NCBI RefSeq assembly: GCF_014649715.1
Contig: NZ_BMTO01000002.1
Coordinates: 628,575-662,731 of the forward strand
DNA from: Streptomyces lateritius
GTDB lineage: Bacteria > Actinomycetota > Actinomycetes > Streptomycetales > Streptomycetaceae
Direction: 5' to 3'
Length of the DNA stretch: 34,157 nt
The position numbers were made by a program, and so were the translations under genes. The notes under the pieces were generated by a model. It saw only the letters and a program-made list of their open reading frames with translations, did not search any database and was not told the origin of the DNA. Position 1 is the stretch's first letter. Each line of letters begins with the position of its first letter. Shown piece after piece: positions 7,952-15,136 of the stretch.

Positions 7952-8024
7952 CTTACTTGCTTGACGACCGGCTAGTTACGGGTCTACCGTCCCCAGTGTA
8001 GTTACTAGCCGGGCGGCAAGTAAG
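7952..8024. promoter_or_regulatory. Nested palindromic operators between tetR and the MFS gene
   Basis: Two perfect 9-bp inverted repeats are nested around nearly the same centre: outer CTTACTTGC (7952-7960)/GCAAGTAAG (8016-8024), inner CCGGCTAGT (7968-7976)/ACTAGCCGG (8004-8012). The right half also forms a compact dyad at 8002-8023, TTACTAGCCGG facing GCGGCAAGTAA, with 9 of 11 positions symmetric, a typical TetR-family site. The left half carries a related, more widely spaced pair (TTACTTGC...GCTAGTTA). I infer two operator copies covering both divergent promoters. Confidence 0.7.
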
Positions 8025-8053
8025 TGCCCGAAGGGGTTGTGGGGAGCGGAAGC

Positions 8054-9646
8054 ATGACGACCGAGACGGCGAAACCGGCCGCGGCAGCGAAACCGGCGGG
8101 GGAGGGTTCGGAGGAGCGTCGTCCGCGCAGCGTTCGCGTCGTCCTCCTCGCCCTGATGATCGCTATGCTGCTCGCGATGCTCGACAACATGATCATCGGC
8201 ACCGCCATGCCGACGATCGTGGGCGAACTCGGAGGTCTGGAGCACCTCTCCTGGGTCGTCACCGCCTACACCCTCGCCACCGCCGCCTCCACCCCCATCT
8301 GGGGCAAGCTCGGCGACATGTACGGCCGCAAGGGCGTCTTCCTGACCGCGATCGTGATCTTCCTGATCGGGTCCGCGCTCAGCGGCATGGCCCAGGACAT
8401 GGGCCAGCTCATCGGCTTCCGCACGGTGCAGGGCCTCGGCGCCGGCGGTCTGATGGTCGGCGTCATGGCGATCATCGGCGACCTGATCCCGCCCCGTGAG
8501 CGCGGCAGGTACCAGGGCATGATGGCCGGCGTGATGGCCCTCGCCATGATCGGCGGCCCCCTCGTCGGCGGCACCATCACCGACCACTGGGGCTGGCGCT
8601 GGTCCTTCTACATCAACCTGCCCCTCGGCGCCGTCGCCCTCGCGATGGTCACCGCCGTGCTCCACCTGCCGAAGAAGGAGCGCGACCGCTCCACCCGGAT
8701 CGACTTCCTCGGCGCCGCGCTGCTGACCGTCGGCATCACCGCGATCGTCCTGGTCACGACCTGGGGCGGTACGGAGTACGCCTGGGGCTCCGCCACCGTC
8801 ATCGGCCTCTCGGTCGCCGGTGTCGCCGCGCTCGCCGCGTTCCTCTGGGCCGAGACCCGCGCGAGCGACCCGGTCGTACCGCTGCACATCTTCCGCAGCC
8901 GCAACTTCACCCTCATGTCGGTGATCGGCTTCCTCACCGGCTTCGTGATGTTCGGCGCCGTCCTCTTCCTGCCTCTGTTCCAGCAGTCCGTGCAGGGCGC
9001 CTCGGCCACCAACTCCGGCCTGCTGCTCCTGCCGATGCTGCTGGCGATGATGGTCGTCTCGCTGGTCTCCGGACGGATCACGACCAACAGCGGCAAGTAC
9101 AAGATCTTCCCGATCATCGGTACGGCGCTGATGGTGATCGGCCTGTTCCTGCTCGCCCAGATGGACACCGGCACCTCCCGCCTCACCTCCGGCGTCTACA
9201 TGGCGGTGCTCGGCGCCGGCATGGGCTTCCTCATGCAGATCACCATGCTCGTCGCGCAGAACAGCGTCGAGATGAAGGACATGGGCGTCGCCTCCTCCGC
9301 GACCACCCTCTTCCGCACCCTCGGCTCCTCCTTCGGTGTCGCGATCATGGGCGCGCTGTTCACCAGCCGCGTCCAGGACGAGATGGCGGCGCACGGCGGC
9401 TCGGAACTGACCCGGCAGTCGGCCCAGCTCGACGCCGCCAGCCTGGCGAAGCTCCCGGCCGCGCTGCGCGAGGCGTACCAGGACGCGGTGGCCTCCGGCA
9501 CCCACTCCGCCTTCCTGGTGGGAGCGGCGGTCGCGGTGACCGGCTTCGTCCTGGCCTTCCTGGTCAAGGAGGTGGCGCTGCGTGGGGCGGGCCCGGAGCC
9601 GAAGGCGGCGCCCGAGGACGCCCCGAAGAACGTCGAGACGGTCTGA
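8054..9646 (+). CDS. MFS drug efflux transporter, DHA2 (14-TM) family
   Basis: The 530-residue integral membrane protein has the DHA2 hallmarks: motif D1-like LDNMIIGTAMPTI in TM1, motif A GKLGDMYGRKGVF between TM2 and TM3, RTVQGLGAGGLM motif B, and motif C-like MALAMIGGPLVGG in TM5. The length fits 14 membrane spans. Proteins of this type export drugs or antibiotics by proton antiport (EmrB/QacA-like). ATG 8054 is preceded by GGGGAGCGGAAGC. An upstream in-frame ATG at 8024 lies inside the operator dyad and is not preferred. The substrate cannot be read from sequence; it is probably induced by a ligand of the divergent TetR. Confidence 0.94.
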   Translation: MTTETAKPAAAAKPAGEGSEERRPRSVRVVLLALMIAMLLAMLDNMIIGTAMPTIVGELGGLEHLSWVVTAYTLATAASTPIWGKLGDMYGRKGVFLTAIVIFLIGSALSGMAQDMGQLIGFRTVQGLGAGGLMVGVMAIIGDLIPPRERGRYQGMMAGVMALAMIGGPLVGGTITDHWGWRWSFYINLPLGAVALAMVTAVLHLPKKERDRSTRIDFLGAALLTVGITAIVLVTTWGGTEYAWGSATVIGLSVAGVAALAAFLWAETRASDPVVPLHIFRSRNFTLMSVIGFLTGFVMFGAVLFLPLFQQSVQGASATNSGLLLLPMLLAMMVVSLVSGRITTNSGKYKIFPIIGTALMVIGLFLLAQMDTGTSRLTSGVYMAVLGAGMGFLMQITMLVAQNSVEMKDMGVASSATTLFRTLGSSFGVAIMGALFTSRVQDEMAAHGGSELTRQSAQLDAASLAKLPAALREAYQDAVASGTHSAFLVGAAVAVTGFVLAFLVKEVALRGAGPEPKAAPEDAPKNVETV

Positions 9647-9667
9647 CCTTCCGGCGTACGGGACAAG

Positions 9668-9693
9668 GCCCCCGGCGATCATTCGCCGGGGGC
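9668..9693. terminator. Bidirectional terminator between the MFS gene and cseC
   Basis: A perfect 11-bp stem GCCCCCGGCGA/TCGCCGGGGGC with a TCAT loop lies between the two convergent genes, followed by TTCTCG. Confidence 0.85.
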
Positions 9694-9715
9694 TTCTCGC
9701 GTCCCGTACGCGCTC

Positions 9716-11032
9716 TCAGTCCGCGAACTTGATCATCGGGAAGCTGCCGGTGTTCGTCGGCGCGTGGTCCGGCAGCCAGAGGACCGCGATCGCGCCGCCC
9801 GCCCCCTCCGGAGTGCCCTCCGGCGCCGCGTTGCGGAAGGTCAGGCGGGCACCCAGCACCCGGGCCTGCCCCGCCGCGATCGTCAGGCCGAGCCCGTGCC
9901 CCTGGCCCGCCCGGTCGCTGGCACCGGTACGGAAACGGCTCGGACCCTCGCGCAGCAGCGCCTCGGGGAAGCCCGGGCCGTGGTCCCGGACACGTACCAC
10001 CCGGCCCTCGACGGTGACCTCGACCTGCGGTTTGCCGTGCTTGGCCGCGTTCGCCAGCAGATTGCCCAGGATCCGCTCCAGGCGCCGGGGATCGGTGTTC
10101 ACCCACGACTCGTGGACCACGTGCACGGCCGCCTCCGGGTCGAGCGCCCGCACCCGCCGCTCGACGAACTCGCCGAGCGCGATCTCCTGGAGCTCGGCCC
10201 GCTCCGAGGCGCTGTCGAGCCGGGCGACCTCCAGCACGTCCTCGACCAGCGTCCGCATGGCCTGCGCCCGGTCCCGTACGAGCTCGGTCGGACGCCCGGG
10301 CGGCAGCAGTTCGGCGGCCGTGAGCAGGCCGGTCACCGGTGTGCGCAGCTCGTGCGCGATGTCGGCGGTGACCCGGCGCTCGGCCTCGATCCGCTCCTGG
10401 AGGGCGTCCGTCAGGGCGTCGACCGCCCGCGCCAGCTCGTCCGTCTCGTCCCGTACGACTCCGCCGATCGCGTCCCGTACCCGTACGTCCGTGTTGCCCT
10501 GCGCCACCCGGCCTGCCGCCGCGGCGGCCTTGCGCAGCCGGCGCGAGAGCTGGCCGCCGATGAGCACGCCGAGCGCGCAGCCGCCGAACACCACCGACAC
10601 AGAGCCGATGACCAGGGCCCGGTCGAGATCCTTCATGATCGTCGCGCTGCGGTCGGCGAACGGGATGTGGAGCGACAGCACGTCCCCGTTGCCGAGCGGC
10701 ACGGCCGCCCACACATCGGGCGGACCGCCGTGGTGGTGCTCCTGCACATACGTCCCGCGCCGCTTGTCCCGCATGAGCTGGTCGAGCTGCGGCGGCAGCA
10801 TCGGGTCGTTGATCTTGGTGCCGAAGCGGGGTTCCTTCGGCTTGGAGCTCTCGTACATCCGCTGGGCGAAGAGCAGCCGCTCCATCTGCACCTCGCGCGC
10901 GTTGTCGAGCATCGAGACGCGCGCCGAGTTGTGGACGACCAGGCTGAGGGTGACCGCGATGAGGGCGCCCACGGCCGCGATGGCGACGGCGATCTTCCAG
11001 CGGACCCCCGTACGGAGGGCGAGCGGCTTCAC
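9716..11032 (-). CDS. cseC: CseC, sensor histidine kinase of the SigE envelope-stress system
   Basis: A 438-residue membrane sensor kinase. TM1 (about 12-33) and TM2 (about 139-160) flank an extracytoplasmic sensor of about 105 residues containing an EHHHGG run. HAMP and coiled segments follow, then the H-box ADIAHELRTP with phospho-acceptor H227, N-box NLLANAAKHG, and G-boxes DHGPGF and GHGLGL. The sigE-cseA-cseB-cseC order is the known Streptomyces operon in which CseC senses cell-wall damage, including that caused by wall-targeting antibiotics, and phosphorylates CseB. The start is GTG at 11032, embedded in the last unit of a 17-bp tandem repeat that also supplies its AGG ribosome site. 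Conspicuously, 106 bp separate it from cseB, filled by that repeat. Confidence 0.93.
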   Translation of the reverse strand: MKPLALRTGVRWKIAVAIAAVGALIAVTLSLVVHNSARVSMLDNAREVQMERLLFAQRMYESSKPKEPRFGTKINDPMLPPQLDQLMRDKRRGTYVQEHHHGGPPDVWAAVPLGNGDVLSLHIPFADRSATIMKDLDRALVIGSVSVVFGGCALGVLIGGQLSRRLRKAAAAAGRVAQGNTDVRVRDAIGGVVRDETDELARAVDALTDALQERIEAERRVTADIAHELRTPVTGLLTAAELLPPGRPTELVRDRAQAMRTLVEDVLEVARLDSASERAELQEIALGEFVERRVRALDPEAAVHVVHESWVNTDPRRLERILGNLLANAAKHGKPQVEVTVEGRVVRVRDHGPGFPEALLREGPSRFRTGASDRAGQGHGLGLTIAAGQARVLGARLTFRNAAPEGTPEGAGGAIAVLWLPDHAPTNTGSFPMIKFAD

Positions 11033-11094
11033 CTGTGGACCTGCTTCACCTGCGGACCTGCTTCACCTGCGAACCTGCTTCACGCGCGGACCTG
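11027..11094 (-). repeat. 17-bp tandem repeat (4 copies) between cseB and cseC
   Basis: On the plus strand the unit CTTCACCTGCGGACCTG occurs at 11027-11043, 11044-11060, 11061-11077 and 11078-11094 with one or two mismatches per copy, and a fifth copy begins at 11095 then decays. Read in the gene direction each unit is GTGAAGCAGGTCCGCAG. The last unit contains the cseC start codon. Confidence 0.95.
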
Positions 11095-11100
11095 CTTCAC
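11029..11100 (-). other. Relay of four overlapping 6-codon mini-ORFs leading into cseC
   Basis: GTG codons occur exactly every 17 nt at 11100, 11083, 11066 and 11049, then cseC at 11032. Each opens a 6-codon frame (MKQVRA, MKQVRR, MKQVRR, MKQVHR) whose TGA overlaps the next GTG as GTGA. Stops lie at 11080, 11063, 11046 and 11029. The first GTG is preceded by GGGGAATCG. Translation could pass by re-initiation from unit to unit in successive frames and finally into cseC. The sequence pattern is certain; translation of these frames is inferred. Confidence 0.5.
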
Positions 11101-11138
11101 CGATTCCCCGGCTGATCTGCTGCGCAGACCGACCTGCC

Positions 11139-11843
11139 TCATCCCCTGAGCTTGTAGCCGAAGCCGCGGACCGTCTCGATCCGGTCCTGGCCGATCTTCG
11201 TGCGAAGGCGCTGGACGTGGACGTCCACCACCCGGGTGTCGCCGCCCCAGCCGTAGTCCCAGACCCGCTCCAGGAGCTTGTCCCGGGACAGCACCGTGCC
11301 CGGCGCGGAGGAGAACTCAAGGAGCAGCCGCATCTCGGTCGGCGTCAGGCCGACGGGCTCGCCGCCCCTGCGGACCTCCATGCCCTCGGTGTCGACCTCC
11401 AGCTCGCCGAAGACGAGCACCCCGCCATCCGGCGCGCCGGCGCGCCCCGCGTCACCGGCCGCCGGGCCGCCCGCGTGCCCGAAGCGGCGTAGTACCGCCC
11501 GGATCCGGGCCACGAGCACCGACCCGTCGAACGGCTTGGTGACGTAGTCGTCGGCGCCCGCCTCCAGGCCGAGGACCACGTCGATGGAGTCGGCGCGCGC
11601 GGACAGCATGATCACCGGCACCGCCGACTCGTCACGGATCCGGCGGCACAGGCTGACTCCGTCCATGCCAGGCAGCATCACGTCGAGCAGCGCGATGTCC
11701 GGCCGGTTCGCCCGGAACGCCTCCAGACCGGAGAGCCCGTCGGGCATGGCGGTCACCGCGAAGCCGTCCCGCTCCAGTGCGAGCTGGGTGGCTTCGCGGA
11801 TCACGTCGTCGTCCTCGACGAACAGCACATGGGTCTCGGCCAT
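11139..11843 (-). CDS. cseB: CseB, OmpR/PhoB-type response regulator
   Basis: The 234-residue protein has an N-terminal receiver (acidic pocket E10-D13, phospho-acceptor D54 in LLDVMLPGMDG, switch lysine K103 in VTKPF), a Gly/Ala/Pro-rich linker (about 121-137), and a C-terminal winged-helix domain (LTPTEMRLLLEF, TRVVDVHVQRLRTKIG, VRGFGYKL). It is the partner of CseC and activates the sigE promoter in Streptomyces. The ATG at 11843 has AGGAGAAAGG upstream. It lies 32 bp after cseA, consistent with one operon. Confidence 0.95.
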   Translation of the reverse strand: MAETHVLFVEDDDVIREATQLALERDGFAVTAMPDGLSGLEAFRANRPDIALLDVMLPGMDGVSLCRRIRDESAVPVIMLSARADSIDVVLGLEAGADDYVTKPFDGSVLVARIRAVLRRFGHAGGPAAGDAGRAGAPDGGVLVFGELEVDTEGMEVRRGGEPVGLTPTEMRLLLEFSSAPGTVLSRDKLLERVWDYGWGGDTRVVDVHVQRLRTKIGQDRIETVRGFGYKLRG

Positions 11844-11875
11844 CGGGCGCCTTTCTCCTGACGTCGGCTCGGAGC

Positions 11876-12583
11876 TCAGTTGCCGCCGGACTCGCTCGGC
11901 GCGGGGCCGTCCAGGCCTCCGTCACCGACGGCGCGGCTGTAGTCGTTGTGCACCCAGTCGTGCTGGATGAACTTGTTCCCGGCCCAGCGGTACGTGATCA
12001 CGTCCTCGCCGGAGGGGTACGCCACCGGATCGCCCTTGGCGTACACCTGCCGGGTGACGACCAGGTCGCCCCGGTCGATCGTGGCATAGACCGCCGCGTC
12101 CTCGGCCATGAAGACGTTCTTGTACCGGTCGTTCTCCTCCCGGTACACATACGTGCCGATGCCGACGGCATCGCCGCAGGTCATCACGTTGACGACGACA
12201 TCGGGCGAGGTGCCGCCGGTCAGGTTCCCGTAGGAGGTGTCCACCGGGTAGGCGTCCGCGACGCACGGCTTCAGATCGGCCTTCAGGCGTTCGCCGATCT
12301 TCGGGTCCCCCTTAATGAGCGCGATCGGGTCGACCCGCTTCTCGGGCTGCCCCGCGGAGGCCGATGCCGAGGGGGCCGGCGCCGCCGAGGCCACCTCGTC
12401 CGCGCGGGCCGCTCCCTCGTCCCGGGAGCCCGTACCGCCGGTCGAGCAGCCGGCCAGGAGCGTGCCGACGGCGACGAGCCCGGCCACCGCCGTTCCGCTC
12501 GTCGCCCGAAGCACCGCCCGCGGGCTCCCGCCCCCGGCTCCCTGCCCCTCGTCGCCGCTCTGTCTGGCGCCTAGGCCGCGCAC
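11876..12583 (-). CDS. cseA: CseA, lipoprotein modulator of the SigE system
   Basis: The 235-residue protein has an unusually long, basic, Gly-rich N-terminus, then a hydrophobic stretch and lipobox LLAG|C with C46. A Ser/Ala-rich tether follows, and a conserved extracytoplasmic domain (ERLKADLKPCVADAYPVDTS, VITYRWAGNKFIQHDWVHND). CseA in S. coelicolor is a lipoprotein that dampens signalling through CseB/CseC. The GTG start overlaps the 3' end of sigE by 13 nt, so it is probably translationally coupled. An internal start nearer the hydrophobic region is possible. Confidence 0.9.
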   Translation of the reverse strand: MRGLGARQSGDEGQGAGGGSPRAVLRATSGTAVAGLVAVGTLLAGCSTGGTGSRDEGAARADEVASAAPAPSASASAGQPEKRVDPIALIKGDPKIGERLKADLKPCVADAYPVDTSYGNLTGGTSPDVVVNVMTCGDAVGIGTYVYREENDRYKNVFMAEDAAVYATIDRGDLVVTRQVYAKGDPVAYPSGEDVITYRWAGNKFIQHDWVHNDYSRAVGDGGLDGPAPSESGGN

Positions 12584-13134
12584 CGGTCCTGCCCCCGTTC
12601 GTCACGTCGTACGGTCGACCGCTCCAGAGCGCGGGCGTCCTCGACGCCGCGGCTCTCCAGTTCCTGACGCAGACGGGCCAGGGCGCGGTGGAGCGTGGAC
12701 TTCACGGTACCCGTCGACATGCCGAGCGCCGCCGCGGTCTCCTCCGTGCTCATCTGTTCCCAGTGGCGCAGGACGACGACGCTGCGCTGCTTCGGCGCGA
12801 GGACCTTCAGGATGTCCATGAGGAGGGCCCGGTCGGCGTGCTGCTCGGTGGCGTCGTCGACGGACGCGTCGGGCAGCTGCTCGGTGGGGACCTCGTCGAG
12901 CTTGCGGGCGCGCCACCACTCGGTCCGGGTGTTGATCATCACCCGGCGGAGGTACGCGTCGGCGAGCGACTTGTCGGCGATTCCGTCCCAGCGGCCGTAC
13001 GTCCGGACCAGCGCGGTCTGCAGCAGGTCCTGCGCGTCGACGGGGTCGGGGACGAGACGGCGCGCGCTGCGCAGCAGCGCGTCCTGCCGAGTGCGTACGT
13101 ACTCCTCGAAGTCGAGCACCTCGCCGTGCGACAT
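12571..13134 (-). CDS. sigE: SigE, ECF sigma factor for cell-envelope stress
   Basis: The 187-residue protein is a two-domain ECF sigma factor. Region 2 spans ARRLVPDPVDAQDLLQTALV to MINTRTEWWRARK, with the DAQDLLQ helix that contacts core polymerase. Region 4 spans LAPKQRSVVVLRHWEQMSTE to TVKSTLHRALARLR. The sequence closely matches my memory of S. coelicolor SigE. It directs transcription of envelope-maintenance genes and is controlled by CseBC-driven transcription rather than by an anti-sigma factor. ATG 13134 was chosen because GGAGG sits 8 nt upstream; an ATG at 13149 lies just 5' of that Shine-Dalgarno. In S. coelicolor most sigE transcripts are reported to end after sigE, with read-through into cseABC. 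Confidence 0.95.
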   Translation of the reverse strand: MSHGEVLDFEEYVRTRQDALLRSARRLVPDPVDAQDLLQTALVRTYGRWDGIADKSLADAYLRRVMINTRTEWWRARKLDEVPTEQLPDASVDDATEQHADRALLMDILKVLAPKQRSVVVLRHWEQMSTEETAAALGMSTGTVKSTLHRALARLRQELESRGVEDARALERSTVRRDERGQDRCAA

Positions 13135-13182
13135 CCCGACCGCCTCCATCCCCGTGACCTGCTCGTTCCTTTGACGTCGACG

Positions 13183-13212
13183 ACGCTACGGAGCGGTTGT
13201 CACGGGGTTGTC
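13183..13212 (-). promoter_or_regulatory. Candidate sigE promoter with CseB-like direct repeat
   Basis: On the minus strand TAGCGT (13188-13183) is a good -10 hexamer about 50 nt upstream of sigE. Two exact GACAACC heptamers at 13212-13206 and 13201-13195, centre-to-centre 11 bp, cover the -35 position, and no good -35 hexamer is present. An 11-bp direct repeat over a poor -35 is the usual layout for an OmpR-family activator, so I infer a CseB site. Confidence 0.5.
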
Positions 13213-13354
13213 CGGGGCAGCCGTCGGCGGACGCACGGCTGCCCATCGGTTGTGTAACGGGCCGGAGCGACGCCGGCCCGCGGCCTGTCGGCTCAGGGCC
13301 GCGGCAGCGGACGTTCCGGACCGCCGCGGGCGATGCTCAGCAGCAGCCCGGTGC

Positions 13355-14287
13355 TCAGGACTGCGGCAGGCGGTACAGGCCACCGTCCAGCGGTTCGACG
13401 AGGCCGTCGGCGACCAGGCCGTCGAGGGCGCGGGCGCGCTGCACCGGCTCGTCCCAGACGGCGTCCAGGGCGGCCTGCGGCACCGCGCCCACCGCCTCCC
13501 GGAGTACGGCGAGGAGCCTGCCGCGCACCTGACGGTCGGTTCCCGCGTACGTCTGGCCGCGCCGCGGCGGGCCGTCGTGCGCCGGCTTGCCGGAGAGCCG
13601 CCACACGCACCGCGCGGCGATGGGACAGCGCCCGCAGTCCTCGTTCTTGGCGGTGCAGACCAGCGCGCCCAGCTCCATGGAGGCCGCCGCCCAGCGGGCC
13701 GCCGTCCCCTCGTCCCGCGGCAGCAGCTCCCGCGCGAGCCTGCGCTCGGCGGCCGTGGTGGCGTTCGGCGGGTACTGGACGCCGGTGGCCGCCCGGGCGA
13801 ACACCCGGCGGACGTTGGTGTCGAGGACCGCGTGGCGCTGCCCGTACGCGAACGAGGCCACCGCCGCCGCCGTGTACTCCCCGATCCCGGGCAGCGATAG
13901 CAGCTGCGCGTGTTCGCGGGGCACGTCGCCGCCGTGCCGTTCCGTTATGGCCTGGGCCGCCGCGTGCAGCCGGAGCGCACGGCGGGGGTAGCCGAGCCTG
14001 CCCCAGGCGCGGACGGCCTCGCCGGGCGCCTCCGCGGCGAGGTCGGCCGGGCGCGGCCAGCGCGCGAGCCACTGCTCGTACACCGGCAGGACCCGCACCA
14101 CGGGGGTCTGCTGCAGCATGAACTCGCTGACCATCACCCCCCACGCCCCCGCCTCCGGGCGGCGCCAGGGCAGGTCACGGGCGTGCCGGTCGAACCAGGC
14201 GAGGACGGGCCCGTGCAGTTCCGCGGCGGGTGCCGGGGCGACGGGGAGGCCGGTGAGGTCGGTGAGGGGGGCGTCGATGGATGTCAT
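13355..14287 (-). CDS. mutY: MutY, A/G-specific adenine DNA glycosylase
   Basis: The 310-residue base-excision repair enzyme removes adenine mispaired with 8-oxoguanine. The HhH-GPD core is clear: catalytic E55 in SEFMLQQT, hairpin LPGIGEYTAAAV, and catalytic D156 in AVLDTNVRRV. The iron-sulfur loop C211-x6-C218-x2-C221-x5-C227 is complete. After the cluster only about 80 residues remain, with no obvious full Nudix-like 8-oxoG recognition domain, shorter than E. coli MutY (350). ATG 14287 has GGGGGT upstream. Only 22 bp separate it from the PAP2 gene on the same strand, so the two may be cotranscribed. Confidence 0.94.
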   Translation of the reverse strand: MTSIDAPLTDLTGLPVAPAPAAELHGPVLAWFDRHARDLPWRRPEAGAWGVMVSEFMLQQTPVVRVLPVYEQWLARWPRPADLAAEAPGEAVRAWGRLGYPRRALRLHAAAQAITERHGGDVPREHAQLLSLPGIGEYTAAAVASFAYGQRHAVLDTNVRRVFARAATGVQYPPNATTAAERRLARELLPRDEGTAARWAAASMELGALVCTAKNEDCGRCPIAARCVWRLSGKPAHDGPPRRGQTYAGTDRQVRGRLLAVLREAVGAVPQAALDAVWDEPVQRARALDGLVADGLVEPLDGGLYRLPQS

Positions 14288-14309
14288 GGCACCCCCGATC
14301 CTGACACGT

Positions 14310-14963
14310 TCAGTACGCGCCGTGGCGCACGCCCTCGGGGCGCGCGGAGGCGTGCGGGCGCGGCCCGCGCCCCGCGCACCACACCACCGGGCCGTTCCCG
14401 CTCGACCGGGCCGTCTCCACCAGCGTCCGGACGGGCCGGGTCGCCGTCTTGAGGACGATGACGGCGACCGCCGCGCCGAGCAGCAGTCCCACCGTCACGT
14501 CGTGCGGGTAGTGGACTCCGACGAAGACCCGGGAGAAGGCCATGAGCAGCGCCATCGGCACGGTCAGCCGGACCATTCCGCGCCAGGACAGGGCGAGCGC
14601 GACCGCCGCGGCGCCCGCGATGGCGGCGTGGTTGCTGGGGAAGGACCAGTCGCCGGTCGGCGGGCAGGGGACGAGCGGCGCGGGCGCGCCGGCAACGGCC
14701 CGGCACGGACGTTCCTCGTCCACCAGCGACTTGAGCGCCTCGCTCAGCACGTAGCCGAAGGCGGTCGCGAGCGGGGCGAGCAGCGCGAGGGCCATCGCGT
14801 CGCTCCCGCCGGTTCTGGCCCGCCACCAGCCGGCGAGGAACAGCACGCCGAAGAGCAGAAGTCCCAGTTCGGTCCAGACCTCCGCGAGCCACTGGAACCA
14901 GTGCGGGGTGCCGTGGGCGAAGTCGGTGATGTCGAGATACAGATCGTCGGAGAGCGTGTCCAT
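14310..14963 (-). CDS. PAP2-family membrane phosphatase
   Basis: The 217-residue polytopic membrane protein carries the full PAP2 active site: KxxxxxxRP (K78-P86), PSNH (109-112) and SRxxxxxHxxxD (S144-D155). There are about five hydrophobic segments. PAP2 enzymes dephosphorylate lipid phosphates such as undecaprenyl pyrophosphate or phosphatidic acid on the outer face of the membrane; the substrate here is not known. A Cys pair (C87, C100) lies in the loop between the first two motifs. ATG 14963 was chosen because the hydrophobic pattern begins after it and a -10-like TAGCGT lies 8 nt upstream. Confidence 0.9.
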   Translation of the reverse strand: MDTLSDDLYLDITDFAHGTPHWFQWLAEVWTELGLLLFGVLFLAGWWRARTGGSDAMALALLAPLATAFGYVLSEALKSLVDEERPCRAVAGAPAPLVPCPPTGDWSFPSNHAAIAGAAAVALALSWRGMVRLTVPMALLMAFSRVFVGVHYPHDVTVGLLLGAAVAVIVLKTATRPVRTLVETARSSGNGPVVWCAGRGPRPHASARPEGVRHGAY

Positions 14964-14971
14964 GGCACAGG

Positions 14972-14977
14972 ACGCTA
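14972..14977 (-). promoter_or_regulatory. Candidate -10 element (leaderless) of the PAP2 gene
   Basis: TAGCGT on the minus strand ends 8 nt before the ATG at 14963, and no Shine-Dalgarno is visible. Confidence 0.4.
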
Positions 14978-15123
14978 ATCGGCCGACGCGGACGGGCACC
15001 CGGGCCGAAGGGATCGGACCACCCCCTACGAAAGTCGGGGTGGGAGCCGGGCTCCAGATGTGATCATCGGCAAAACTTGATTCTGGGGCGGCGGGTGGGG
15101 CGGGAGTTGGCGCCGATCTCTCG

Positions 15124-15129
15124 TAAGGT
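15124..15129 (+). promoter_or_regulatory. Candidate -10 element (leaderless) of the BsuPI-like gene
   Basis: TAAGGT lies 7 nt upstream of the GTG at 15137. AAGG could alternatively act as a weak ribosome site. Confidence 0.4.
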
Positions 15130-15136
15130 TCGTGGC

